Of a DNA stretch of 64,000 nt, positions 10,739-21,351 are shown piece after piece. Below the pieces are notes generated by a model. That model ran no database searches. It was not told the origin of the DNA and worked only from the letters and a program-made list of their open reading frames with translations. This stretch comes from Pseudevernia furfuracea (Eukaryota; Ascomycota; Lecanoromycetes; Lecanorales; Parmeliaceae), in contig JAIUPT010000024.1 in assembly GCA_022315425.1 (NCBI GenBank), positions 310,001 to 374,000 on the forward strand, in the 5' to 3' direction. A program made the translations under genes and the position numbers. The stretch's first letter is position 1. Each line of letters begins with the position of its first letter.

Positions 10739-11357
10739 ATTCGGCGACAGAATAAAGTCGAATGACGATGAAAAGAATTCGGTGGCTGGGCCCCAGCCCT
10801 CTTCTTCAGAGGACTTGTGGGGCCGAAAGACCTATCTCAACAAGAAATCCTTGTTGTTTTGATCCTCAACAGGCGTATACGCGCTCTGAGTAGAGGTTTG
10901 TCGGTGACTGATCAACTCTGAAGTGTGATCAGACGATTTGATGCTGAAGTCCAGCCTCTTGGGTCGTCATAATTGATTCGATTCACGTAAACGCTTTATC
11001 AACGCTGAAGCGGTGTACACCGCGAGGGAAATGTTCTCGTTGAGCGTGTTTAGCGTGTCCCACGCAGGGAAGCTGACAATGTTTCAGAGGCCTTAGTGAA
11101 ATTCGATCGCACGGTCGTATGACGAGTTCGACGTTCGACGTTCGATTAGATTCGATATGCCGAGGGTCGATTTGCGATAGGACTCCCAGCCCCCCGAATT
11201 TCAAAGACGATCATTTTGTAGAGGGCAATGCCCACCTCAAGAAGATTAAAAAACAGAGTCTCATAGCTGTCGCGGCGTTCATTACGATGAACTCGTGATG
11301 CTTAGAGGTCACTGTGACTCTGATAGACATAGGGTATAAGTGAAACAGTCGCCGAGC
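10739..11357 (-). other. C2 5' leader
   Basis: About 620 bp between primer site and ORF1. It holds a perfect hairpin GGCTGGG-C-CCCAGCC (10784-10798) and short open frames without recognisable product. The leader is colinear in C1 and C5. A role in packaging or translation is possible but not shown. Confidence 0.5.
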
Positions 11358-11375
11358 AAGCCCGGGCTCATAACC
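11358..11375 (-). promoter_or_regulatory. C2 primer-binding site, initiator tRNA-Met anticodon-arm type
   Basis: The minus strand reads GGTTATGAGCCCGGGCTT immediately after the 5' LTR. Its complement contains CCGGGCTCATAACC, which looks like the CAU anticodon arm of fungal initiator tRNA-Met. Priming by a half-tRNA is established for Drosophila copia and related elements. Confidence 0.8.
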
Positions 11376-11498
11376 TGTCAAGAATAGGTGGTAGAACACT
11401 TAGTTGTAAAACTATAGAATGCTACGAGAGTAAAGAGCGACTATGAGGATGCGCCTTAGCGCATCACGTGACCATGTCACGTGACCCGAATTTTGACA
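11376..11498 (-). repeat. C2 5' LTR (123 bp)
   Basis: TGTCAAGAATAGG...TTTTGACA with both hairpins intact. It should hold the promoter in minus orientation; no core element is obvious. Confidence 0.92.
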
Positions 11499-11503
11499 CT
11501 ATT
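11499..11503 (+). repeat. Target site duplication of C2, right (CTATT)
   Basis: Identical to 5975-5979. Confidence 0.9.
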
Positions 11504-14500
11504 AGAACAAAGATCGCCTTATAACTCATAAGCTTGATCACTAAGACGAACGTGTTATAATAGTCACGACTCTTTTATTATTCGAAATCTCGAATCACTC
11601 AGCGAGTCTTATAGCGAGTGACTTTCTCAGCGAGATCTCGCTTCACGATATAGACTCAGCGATCTCTTAAAATATGAGCATCTAAAGACGTCTGAATCAG
11701 ACATCAAGTATTATTGTTTATGAGAGATTTATATTCGTCTTGTATGACGAGCTCTCAGTGCATACGGGAGAGTTGATTAAAAATGATCTGTTGATAGATC
11801 GTCGGCTCGAAAATATTCGACTTATTAACATGATTCGTTAATAACGCAAAGGTCACGAATGTTCTCGAGAGAGGGTTAGATAATAGGTTTCGCAGATTCG
11901 AAATCGTAGTGTCGAGATGATCAAGAAGTACTCTTTGAATCGCACTTAACTCGAAGTCTTCGCGAATCATTTCGACGACAGTGAGGGAACGAGTTATTCT
12001 TTCGATAGCTAATAATGCAGTAATTAATCGAGAGGCTTGCGCGAACGCGATCGATAATATAACTCGTGCGAGAGACGAGGGCTTTGATGTAGACGTCTAC
12101 TTTTCAGCTGATCATAAAAAATTTAATCTTGATCTGTTTATTGCAGATGCAGATGTAGTCGTTAAGAACTTTATAATAAGAGCAATATCTTTCGAAATGT
12201 TAATAATACGCTGTTTATTAAGTGTCTTCTCTACAGCGAATATTAATATATGAAGACGTTGTCGCTTGATCGAGAGCTTATAGACGTTCGTCTTTTCTTC
12301 GAGATTCACAATTAAGAGACGCTTCTCAACGAAGTAAACATTATTAACTCGAATAATCTTCTTCTTGATAAGATTATATAGACGAAAAATAAACTCCTCT
12401 TCATATCTTAAAAGAACACACTTTTCGCTTTTATTCACGAGTTTCTTTTGAATACGCTTTAACGCATAGACGATGAAATCAATCGTTCGCAGATGAAATA
12501 AAATGAGCTTTCGATGATAAAAAGTCTCAAATGACGTTACAATAATTCGAACGTTGAGGGATCGTAACATTAAATAATTGATGATGATCACGATTTCAGA
12601 TTAGAAAGACTTATTGAGCTGAAAACTTAACAGTATAAAATGCATCTTATATAACAAGATCTACTCAAAACGTTTAATCGCTTCGTTCATTTCGAAGTTC
12701 TCAGATACAGTGAGCTTCTGTCTGATTTCGCACTAAAGGAGATAATTCAAGAAGACCTTAAACATATACTCTCTCTCATTGTCGAGGCGAATACGATAGA
12801 TCTTATAGTCTCGTGACTCTAGAAAGACTTTAAAACGTAAGAATATAACAAACGTTTCACTCTTATAACGAATACAGTACACTTCAGAGTAGGAGATAAA
12901 ATTATTCTTGAATATTATAAAGTATCTGTAGTTATTGAATTCAGTAAGGGATAGAGATTCTACGAGATCACTATAAACAAATTCGTTAGACTGCGTTTCT
13001 GACTCTGTGAGACTATTATAAGAGACAGCCTTTTAACGTCTCATAATATAGTATTCGCAGATATACTTCTTCGCAATGTCCTTGATGAAGCTCATCTCAA
13101 CGATCATATTTGAGAGCTTGTTTAGATTGTTCTAATTCAAATGACCTATACGAGCATATCAGAGTTGATGAATAAAATTCGAGAGCACACTATAGACGAT
13201 CAGAGCACTATATCGACTCTATCAGAGATTCAAAAAGAAGAGATCACGATTGCGAGTGTCGATAAGCTTTAGATCGTTCTTAATAAGAGTGTATTCTATC
13301 TTATAAAAGGAGACAGCGATGTTAGAGTTCAGAAGTTTATCGATCGAGAGAAGATTAACGCTCATATCGAGTATATATAAGACATTTCGCAGAGTGACTG
13401 TCACACACTCTTCTCTAATCACACAGTCGAGATTAATAATATCACAGTCTTGAGACTGCACTTCGCTTCTCTCGATGCCCTTAATCGATCGAGAATAAAT
13501 CTTTTCGTAGATAATAAACATCGAACGATTCGCGAAAGAATAACGAGAGCAGTCTGAATCTACGACGACTCGAATAAGGAGATTCACGAAATTCGCAGTT
13601 ATGAGACTATATTCGAGAGCTTTCGTGACGATTAGATTAATGACTTGATCATCAGTCGCATCGAGAATATTGAAGTCGTTCGAGTTGATATTCGAATAGT
13701 GCATAATGAAGTTCAGTTTCTTTAAAAAGACATAATTAACATTGAGATAATCGTTCTTCTCTGAAGCAGAGGCATTAAAAGACGTCTCTTCGATGCGCTT
13801 ACGCTTATTGCTTAAGAGTTTATTCTCGAAGTCGAAGATCTTTATCTTCTTCTTCTTTTTCTCTTTCGTTATGAATTTCTTAGACTTGAGATAAGAAAAC
13901 TTAATTCAGCATTTAATAGAGAGATATCTGAATTTGCGATTAGCTATCTTACACGAAGAACAGATCTCACGATTAATGTTAAAGTCGTCGAGATTATTGA
14001 AAGCAGCTTGTTTATCTTTGCTCTTATCGTTACGAACGATATATATAATCAGTTCTTCTTCTTTGAAGAAGATTCTAACTTCTTCATTCACGACGATCAC
14101 GACAATCTCTTAAAACTTGACGAACTTGTTCTCAAAGAGATTATGATTTTGAGTGTAACTTGACTCGAACATGTCGTAAGAGTCGTCAAGTTTCATAAGG
14201 AAAATTAGAATTCGCAGAGACTTCGAAATAACGAGGGATTTATGAAGACTAATAATGTCGAAGATGACCTTACGAAAGTTCTTTTTATATTAACGAACTC
14301 TTTCTTCTTCAAGAGTGAGATCGAATATTCGACGCATTAGTTTTCTATAGAGATTTATACTCTTAGACTAATAGTCCTTGATTAGAACATCGAGCATAAC
14401 CTAAGAGTCTTTATCGTCGAATTCGACTTCGACGAGTTCGCGATCGTTATCTTCAAAACGATAAAAGATAGCGATGCAGACTCTATAACTGATGATCGCA

Positions 14501-14700
14501 TTAAAGAAAACAAGGTTATTAAGCATCAATCAATTATTAATATTCTACTTTCATCGACAATATTCCAGATTGAACTTTAAAATGATAATAAAGTTTAGAG
14601 AAAAAGCGCTTCTCTCTTCGAGAGAGTTAGTCGTTAAAACTATTAAAGCTGATATGTTTCTTGCGGCGTCTTATGCGCTTGATTCTCCGTCGATTATAGA
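11504..14700 (-). pseudogene. C1 gag, protease, integrase and RT N-terminal part
   Basis: Colinear with the C2 genes but far more damaged. The gag end carries CSSCKIANRKFRYLSIKC (about 13910), with the knuckle histidine changed to tyrosine. The protease reads VVVDSDCSRYSF (about 13560). Integrase pieces lie at 13704-13222 and 12591-12112, and the linker and RT start lie at 11970-11755. The gag start reads ATA instead of ATG. RT continues at 5974 on the far side of C2. Losses of histidine, glutamine and tryptophan codons dominate the differences from C2. Confidence 0.85.
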
Positions 14701-14785
14701 TGCTAAGAATTACTAAGAAGATTTCTAAGAGCGACACGTACGATATAAATAGTAACGACGATAATGCTCAAACGAAAGACTTAGC

Positions 14786-15304
14786 TTAAAAGATGACTAA
14801 GGCGATAAAGAACGAAGATCTTAAAGTCGAAGAAGTCGAAGTCGAAGAAGTAAGATTTAGAGAACTTTTGACACGAAGATCGAATAACTTAGTGTCACTT
14901 AAGACACTAAGAGTGTCTTCGTTAACTTCGAATTGAAAGTCGACACTGCTAACGTTCGCGAAAGCAGTGAGAGTGAAATAGATACTCTGATCTCCGTCAG
15001 AGTTCTCGAGAGTCTTATCGATATCTAACAACTTTTGCTGCTGATCTTCGAGTTCTTATACGAGAAATAAAAAGTGCTTATACTTAAATCTTCGATAGAT
15101 ACGAACGATATTATTAAGATAAAAGATACTTAGAGATAAGAAAGATTTAAATTGATTTGATTTTCGCTGAGACTATATCGAAGACAATTACTAAAGACGT
15201 GTAAATCTTCGAAGGGGAATAACGTTCTTCTTATGCTGAGTCTTCGACAGAGACTCGAATTTAAAATAGTCGCTTCGATGACTGTCGTCGTGAAATGAAG
15301 TCAT
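14786..15304 (-). pseudogene. C1 ORF1 relic
   Basis: Colinear with the C2 ORF1 at 10202-10738, starting at the equivalent ATG (15304). The final segment LDIDKTLENSDGDQSIYF...LTSSTSTSSTLR is open at 15031-14786. Unknown product. Confidence 0.5.
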
Positions 15305-15923
15305 ATTCGATGACAGAATAAAGTCGAATAACGATGAAAAGAATTCGATGACTGGGCCTCAGCCCTCTTCTTTAGAGGACTTGTGAGGTCGAAAGACCTA
15401 TCTCAACAAGAAATCCTTATTGTTTTGACTCTCAATAGACGTATACGCGCTCTGAGTGAAGATTTGTCAGTGACTGATCAACTCTGAAATGTGATTAGAC
15501 GATTTGATGCTGAAGTTCAGTCTCTTGAGTCGTTATAATTGATTCGATTCACGTAAACGCTTCATCAACGCTGAAGCGATATACATCGCGAGAGAAATAT
15601 TCTCGTTGAGCGTGTTTAGCGTGTCTCACGCAGGGAAGCTGACAATGTTTCAGAGACCTTAGTGAAATTCGATCGCACGGTCGTATGGCGAGTTCGGCGT
15701 TCGACGTTCGATTAGATTCGATATGCCGCGGGTCGATTTGCGATAGGGCTCCCAGCCTCCCGAATTCCAAAGACGATCATTTTGTAGAGGGCAATGCCCA
15801 CCTCAAGAAGATTGAAAAACAGAGTCTCATAGCTGTCGCGGCGTTCATTGCGATGAACTCGTGATGCTTAGAGATCACTGTGGCTCTGATAGACATAGGG
15901 TATAAGTGAAACAGTCGCCGAGC

Positions 15924-15941
15924 AAGCCCGGGCTCATAACC
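15924..15941 (-). promoter_or_regulatory. C1 primer-binding site
   Basis: Same 18 bases as the C2 primer site, GGTTATGAGCCCGGGCTT, directly after the 5' LTR. It is unmutated despite heavy damage nearby. Confidence 0.8.
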
Positions 15942-16050
15942 TGTCAAGAATAGGTGATAGAACACTTAGTTGTTAACTATAGAATGCTACGAGAGTAAAG
16001 AGCGACTATGAGGATACGCCTTAGCGCATCACGTGACCCGAATTTTGACA
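15942..16050 (-). repeat. C1 5' LTR (109 bp, lacks one hairpin arm)
   Basis: Matches the other LTRs but lacks 13 bp of the CACGTGAC-CAT-GTCACGTG hairpin. The loss lies between two ACGTGACC direct repeats and looks like slippage. The LTR at 47749-47857 has the same loss. Confidence 0.9.
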
Positions 16051-16055
16051 TTGAA
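16051..16055 (+). repeat. Target site duplication of C1, right (TTGAA)
   Basis: Identical to 4206-4210. Confidence 0.9.
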
Positions 16056-16165
16056 TTGATGTAGTATATACGGGCGATGGTATCTTTATCCCTCTGACGA
16101 ACGGTTCATTGACTCCTACGACTCTTTCATATCTAAGTACTGTCTGAGCCGTTCGCTAAGAGAAA
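16056..16165 (-). pseudogene. Helitron RepHel fragment between C1 and the satellite insertion
   Basis: On the minus strand this reads KSRRSQ-stop-TVRQRDKDTIARIYYIN and continues, after removal of C1 and one TTGAA, as SNADELFYLRYLL at 4210. The block corresponds to the region between the Helitron Rep and helicase domains (W-x-x-R...IGR-Y...GE-FYLR). Stops sit where tryptophan is expected, as in TGG to TGA. Confidence 0.8.
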
Positions 16166-16352
16166 CAACTATCATTATTCTGTAATATAATAGACGTACG
16201 ACCGTTTTGATTTTATAACCGTTATTTAACGATTAAATACTCGTTCTTAGCTGGTTATATAACCTATCACACGTTGATAAGGCTTTATAATCGTTATACA
16301 ACGATCTCTCAACTTTTTTAGTCTTCTTCGTTATTTAGAAAGGTGTTATACT

Positions 16353-16363
16353 TAAAAAAAAAA
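16353..16363 (+). repeat. Poly-A run beside the satellite
   Basis: A run of ten A residues, then TAAGTCTTACAG, just before the satellite starts. It may be a slippage tract or a retroposon tail. Confidence 0.5.
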
Positions 16364-16372
16364 TAAGTCTTA

Positions 16373-17365
16373 CAGCAGTCACAGCAGCCATCTCAGTCAT
16401 TGCAGCCATTGCAGTCATTGCAGCCATTGCCGCCATTGCAGCCATGTCGTCATGTCGCCATGGAGACATGGAGACATCTCAGTCAATGCAGCCATGCCGC
16501 CATGCAGCCATGTCGCCATTGAGCCATGGAGACATGGAGACATCTCAGTCAATGCAGCCATGCCGCCATGCAGCCATTGCAGCCATTGCAGCCATTGCAG
16601 TCACTGCAGCCATGCAGCCATGGAGACATGAAGACATCTCAGTCACTGCAGCCATGTCGTCATTGTAGCCATTGCAGTCACTGCAGCCATGTCGCCATGT
16701 CGCCATTGCAGCCATTGCAGCCATTGCAGTCACTGCAGCCATGTCGCCATGCAGCCATTGCAGCCATTGCAGCCATTGCAGTCACTGCAGCCATGAAGCC
16801 ATGGAGACATGGAGACATCTCAGTCACTGCAGCCATTGCAGCCATTGCAGTCACTGCAGCCATGTCGCCATGTCGCCATTGCAGCCATTGCAGCCATTGC
16901 AGTCACTGCAGTCATGTCGCCATACAGTCATTGCAGTCATTGCAGTCACTGCAGCCATGCAGCCATGCAGCCATGAAGACATGGAGACATCTCAGTCACT
17001 GCAGTCATTGCAGCCATTGCAGTCACTGCAGCCATGTCGTCATGCCGCCATTGCAGTCATTGCAGCCATTGCAGTCACTGCAGCCATGAAGCCATGGAGA
17101 CATGGAGACATCTCAGTCAATGCAGCCATTGCCGCCATTGCCGCCATGTCGCCATTGCAGCCATGGAGACATGGAGACATGGAGACATGGAGACATCTCA
17201 GTCAATGCAGCCATGCCGCCATGCAGCCATTGCAGCCATTGCAGCCATTGCAGCCATGCAGCCATTGTCGCCATTGCAGCCATTGCAGCCATTGCAGCCA
17301 CTGCAGCCACTGCAGCCACTGCAGCCATGTCGCCATACAGCCATGTAGCCATATAGCCATGTAAT
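16373..17365 (+). repeat. GCAGCCATT-type satellite (about 1 kb)
   Basis: Built of 9-bp blocks GCAGCCATT, GCAGTCACT and GCAGCCATG with TCGCCATG and GAGACATG blocks. A longer marker AGACATCTCAGTCA(A/C)TG recurs at about 16472, 16538, 16632, 16812, 16984, 17105 and 17191, giving an irregular higher-order pattern. All frames stay open for long distances and would give Ser-His-Cys, Gln-Pro-Leu or Ala-Ala-Ile runs. There is no sign that any is a gene. It is rich in CpA and CpC, unlike everything around it. Confidence 0.93.
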
Positions 17366-17615
17366 CATATGATTATCTATAATATTGATAGTTGAATAGC
17401 GGTGAAATAACGGTGAAATAACGATGAAATAATCAAAACGGTTGTTTAACGGGCGAAAGACTAATATAGTTGTGCAACGGTTTCATGGTTTTAAGAAAGG
17501 ATTTAAGGCTTTTCAACGTCTTTTCAACGATTATATGTCTATCATATAACTATTAATCAACCGTTATACGACGATTATATAACTATTATACGACCGTAGA
17601 GATATTAATAATACG

Positions 17616-20600
17616 ACTTTCTTTCGATCGACTAAAATCTTTATAGAGGGATAGAACAGTATTCGATATGTTGCTGTAGTGAAGATCTTTCATATCGTCT
17701 TGTTCGTAACGCTGTTGATTGAGCTCAAAGAAGACTGTTAACTTAATTCGACGATCTTCTTATTCGCTAAGCACATTCGCGAGATCGGAGTCATCGTCAA
17801 ATTCAACGCCCTGGCGATTGAGAAGGTGAATTGTCAGTCGTTTCATAGGAGGATTATGATCATGTAATTTGAATACAAATATTCTTCAGCAGGCCTCTGC
17901 AGAGCCTATTCATCGTGCGTCCCTATACCTTTGAATCTCGTTCACTAATTCTGCTTTCGCCGCATCTGCATTCTGCTGATCTTCACGCACTATTTGAAGA
18001 CTGACCCGATCGCTGCCCTTGTGAACGTACTTAAAGATGTACTTGCATGCCTTGACATTAGCGCAGATCTCGACATTGATGTGGGCGTTATATTTGGTCG
18101 ACAAATAGGGACTGTAGGACATCACTCAGCAGTTCTGCTTGAAGTTATTCTCTGAGACCGCAGCAGGCCTACGCCGACGGTATTTGAGGTATCCGAAGTC
18201 TGGTTCGAAGACGGTGTGATCGCAGAAGTCCTTTGGAAACCCCTTGCTGCATACACTCTTGTCAGAGTCTCAGCATGGCGGGACGGTAGCTGTTTTGCCG
18301 ATGATATAGTGACTGCAGTTGCCATGGAGCATGTATCGACTGACGATGACATAGAGATTAAGATATAGGCGTTCATCAGGGATCTCAGCACTAACGATGG
18401 CGTTCACCTCGGCGACGACGAAGAATCGATTCTCTGAGTGCAATATAATAAGAATATGAGCATGTAATAGACCGCGTTTTTGAAACTCTATAATGTAGGT
18501 ATGCGCTGAAACTCGATCTTTTGCGGGCAAAAATCAGTTAGAATTAGAGCTAATCGTAATTTCAACCGATCGTAGTTTAGTCTTCGAGAGTAAAAAAAAT
18601 AAAAAATAGCGATATAGCAGGACTTATGAGTAGAATTTACGACGTTCAGAGCCCTAAATCGTGTTAGAAAGACTCCTTTCTGACTATCACCTGCACTAAT
18701 CGCCTAACTTATATATCGTTATTCTACGGGGGAGGGGGGAGGGGAGAGAGACTATCACTACGAAAGAATACGAACACTTATCAAGCACCTTCTTCTTCAG
18801 AATATCGTCCATCAAGACCTTCAACTTCAGCCGGAATACCCTCGCGATCAAGTCAGGGCGATCGATCGATCGTTCGTCAGGAAGGAGGTTTTCTGTGATC
18901 TTCTTTCAATTGAGATTACAGGTGAAGATGATGAAGAGATCTGGCCGGCCGAATCGCGTAGACAGAGTAATGATGTCTTAATAGAGCTGTTTCATGAATC
19001 GAGGGCCGCCTTGATGCGTGATAGAAAGGACGACTCGCCGCTTGTCAATCTGAGCACCTGTAGTGACCTCGTCAGCCTGAGCATCAACGACGGCTTGATA
19101 CGTTTCAGCACGAATGATCTTTTGATTCGTCTTGAATCAATGAAGATTGTTATTCTCAATGATCATATATGTATCGCAGACGAAGTACTGTAACAATCTT
19201 TCGCAGTGAAGTACGCGACTGAACTTACGAGAGCGAGTTTGTATTCAATATCTATACGATGTTAACGACGCGATCGACTGATAGAAAGAAAGATATTCTA
19301 TATCTATAAAATGAGAATTAAGTCACTCGTTTAAAGTCATCTCGATCGATAACACGTGTTATTCGTCGAGACTGTTAATCAGATCCGCTGTGAGAGATAA
19401 GAAGACTGTTATCGAAAGTATAAGCATCACCTGCATTCGAAATGTCCTTATGTCATGAGGGTTCGCCATATGAAAAGATAAGAGAATATCGTAGAGGCAT
19501 ATAGACGGGGTGTCAGTAGGGTACTCTATATCTCTCACCACTTTGAGCCTCTATCAAGACATTCTTCGCCTCAGACATGTCTAAAGGATCTTTCGTATCG
19601 CCTTCCCATGCGACAGCGACCTCGTCTGAGATGGGACGATTGTAGGTTCGTGAATCATGATGACGGGGGTTCTCGTGAAGTAGCTTATAGTCTCGTAGGT
19701 TGTCGTCGCCTGTCAGTCTCTCGCTCATTGTTTTGAGAGCTGCGATGTAAGAATTAATTGACCTTAGGTGACTGGCGATTTTGCGGTGCAGTGACGGCTT
19801 AATATGCTCATAAAAATCATGTCTAGCAATCACATGTTAGTCGAATGCTGAAGAATGATCGAAAGAAGATATCATCGATATGTAGTCTATTTCTAAGTGC
19901 TATTCATCATGTAGATTTGTTCAAATATCGACCTTTCACCCTCAGAAGACGCCAACGCGAGCATGTGAATAGTAATCGCGTCTTATATCTTATAAGTGTA
20001 TGAAGCAACGGAATAATTGATCGTCACTTACTATAAGATCATAGAGGCGGCGTTATTGTACTGAACGCTGTGCTGACGAAATTCTTTGAAATCGGGAGTA
20101 AGAGTGGTTCTTCCAGACACGATGAAGTGTAGTATTTTATTGATTGTATCCTCGTCTGAATTAATAGGCTCACTTGCATTCGTTTCAGGCTGGACGTAGT
20201 TCTCGCTTAGTTCTTCGATGTAGATATTCTCCTCATATGCTGTTTCGGGCGCATTGACCTCGGTTTTGTTCTTATCGCAGCATCACCCTTTCGTCTCGTT
20301 CTGTCATCTCAGCGCCGTACATTTGACGTAGCAGACGTTCATTGCGCTCAAATGATGTCGCTCCGACTTCGCTGTGTAGAGATATCGCGCGATGAAGTCT
20401 TATAGTCGTTCTGGAGACTGAGGTGGGTCATCGAAGGGGTCAGGGGAAGGCGTGCGCGATATATTATAGAGATCTATATCGTGAAAGAGGTCGTCTGATA
20501 AGTCTCGAAAGAGGTCTTCTGGAGGATTTAAAGCAGACGGATCTGAAGTAGGTGAATCTGACGCGTCTTGCGAAGAGGCAGTAAAGCTGATTTGAGAGAC

Positions 20601-20980
20601 GAGCTGCGAGGGATAGAAGGGCGGCGAGAACGCGAATGAGACTGCACTGCTGTCTTGCGAAGAGGCAAGAGGTGAACTCGATGATAATAACTCTATTCGA
20701 GCCCTCTTCGAAGATCTGTTATCTCGATTAGAAGTGCTACTAAGAGGTCGTGCATCGCGATTGTCAGCGAAGGTAAATTCGCTCAGAGGCGGTCTGAACG
20801 CCTCAATTAGAATCTGAAATGAATGCTGAAAGGAGGACTCTATCTGATACGCTTTGTAACATTGCCGCGAGGAGTATCTAAAGCGAATATAATTATAATG
20901 AGATGATGAAAGAATATGATGAAATAATGAGTCGCGTGTAGAATAAACAGATATTCTTATTAAGACTCTGAGTAAGCGAT
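17616..20980 (-). pseudogene. Helitron RepHel, N-terminal region and Rep (HUH/Y2) domain
   Basis: Read on the minus strand. A serine-rich N-terminal region runs from about 20980, with no ATG left. Next are a zinc-finger-like CTALR-x-QNETKG-x-CC (about 20330-20280) and the Helitron-like domain with RTYNRPISDEVAVAWEGD (about 19650). RRVVLSITHQGGPRFMKQLY and RFGRPDLFITFTCN (about 19030-18910) follow. Rep then shows IIEFQKRGLLHAHILII, with the HAH metal site at about 18460, and SAEIPDERLY. The PYLSTKYNAHINVEICANVK and FKYVHKG blocks end in EIQRYRDAR with the first catalytic tyrosine (about 17925). Rep would nick and rejoin DNA in rolling-circle transposition. Stops and frame breaks inactivate it. 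Confidence 0.87.
18518..18775 (-). other. Possible intron in the Helitron Rep gene
   Basis: A 258-bp non-coding gap separates ILKKKVLDK from RVSAHTYIIEFQ, which are adjacent in Helitron Reps. On the minus strand the gap starts GTTCGT, ends CAAAAG, has TTCTAACTGAT as a possible branch site, and its removal keeps the frame. It includes a C-rich run (about 18728-18750). A small insertion is the alternative. Confidence 0.4.
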
Positions 20981-21351
20981 TTATTTAAATAGCAATTACT
21001 TCAATGAAACATTTATTAACAAATAATAGACGGAATTAGAAGATTTTTACATCGTTAGAAAGCGCGAATTGAGCTCTATAATCGACGAAAGTATAAAGAT
21101 ATCATTAAGAGATGAAATAGATTAATTGCAGTTATAAGAAGACGGCACTCAAATTGTTGATGAGGGAGGCGGAAGACCTAGCGAGCTGACAAAGCGAGTC
21201 TAATCGAATAGCGTAGTGACTCTGAGATTTACATTGACTGCACATACAAATTTAACGTTTCTTAGGTCAGCCCTACCTTATGTTTTTATATATACTAACT
21301 AATAAGCGATTTAATAGAGATAAGAAGTTGTTATATAGTTACGCGACGATA
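20981..21351. other. Helitron 5' flank, no gene seen
   Basis: AT-rich region upstream of the RepHel frame up to the edge of the DIRS element. It may hold the Helitron 5' end, but no reliable terminus was found. Confidence 0.4.

Larger units (their letters stand above)
5980..11498 (-). mobile_element. Ty1/copia retrotransposon C2, nested in C1; internal-deletion derivative
   Basis: Complete ends: 123-bp LTRs at 5980-6102 and 11376-11498, primer site at 11358-11375, polypurine tract at 6103-6117, and CTATT on both sides. It is the least mutated copia copy. It lacks about 0.85 kb of pol relative to C1, with the join near 6672, which removes the RT YVDD motif and most of RNase H. The cis-acting ends are preserved while the enzyme is defective. 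I infer it was moved by proteins from another copy. Confidence 0.93.
4211..16050 (-). mobile_element. Ty1/copia retrotransposon C1, inserted in the Helitron and split by C2
   Basis: LTRs at 4211-4332 and 15942-16050 are flanked by TTGAA on both sides. The element lies on the minus strand: LTR, initiator-Met-type primer site, leader, ORF1, gag, protease, integrase, RT, RNase H, polypurine tract, LTR. Removing C2 (5980-11498) and one CTATT leaves about 6.3 kb. Every coding domain has stops, and the RT motif reads YMND. It is more heavily mutated than C2, as expected for the older insertion. Confidence 0.93.
16166..17616. mobile_element. Unclassified AT-rich insertion carrying a satellite
   Basis: This block separates two colinear pieces of the Helitron gene, so it is an insertion. 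Both flanks of the satellite (16190-16330 and 17375-17600) are rich in AACGGTT, TATACGAC and CAAAACGG motifs. Some of these are inverted between the two sides: AATCAAAACGG occurs at about 17432 on plus and at about 16205 on minus. No transposase and no clear target duplication are visible. It could be a small DNA transposon of the MITE type that picked up a satellite. Edges are approximate. Confidence 0.45.
1745..21351 (-). mobile_element. Large fungal Helitron, interrupted by nested insertions
   Basis: A single RepHel-type gene can be followed on the minus strand from about 20980 to 1947. The order is N-terminal serine-rich region, zinc finger, Helitron-like domain, Rep with HAH and the Y-x-D-A-R motif, then Pif1-type helicase. 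It is interrupted by copia element C1 (4211-16050), by an AT-rich insertion with a satellite (about 16166-17616), and perhaps by an intron. Removing C1 and one copy of its TTGAA duplication restores the frame. The outer ends are uncertain: I found no clean 5'-TC or 3'-CTRR terminus. The left limit is set by composition and the right by the start of the DIRS element. Confidence 0.8.

Noticed and set aside
11358..11375. Possible tRNA-Met gene because of the CCGGGCTCATAACC arm
   Set aside because: Only the anticodon arm is present, always directly beside a copia LTR; no acceptor, D or T arms can be folded. It is a primer-binding site.
16444..17364. Long open frames with Ser-His-Cys, Gln-Pro-Leu and Ala-Ile repeats on both strands
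   Set aside because: They occur in every frame of the satellite and simply translate its 9-bp unit; there is no start context, domain or conservation.
18728..18750. G-rich run as a polypurine tract of an LTR element
   Set aside because: No LTR or terminal repeat borders it, and it lies within the Helitron Rep gene, in the possible intron.
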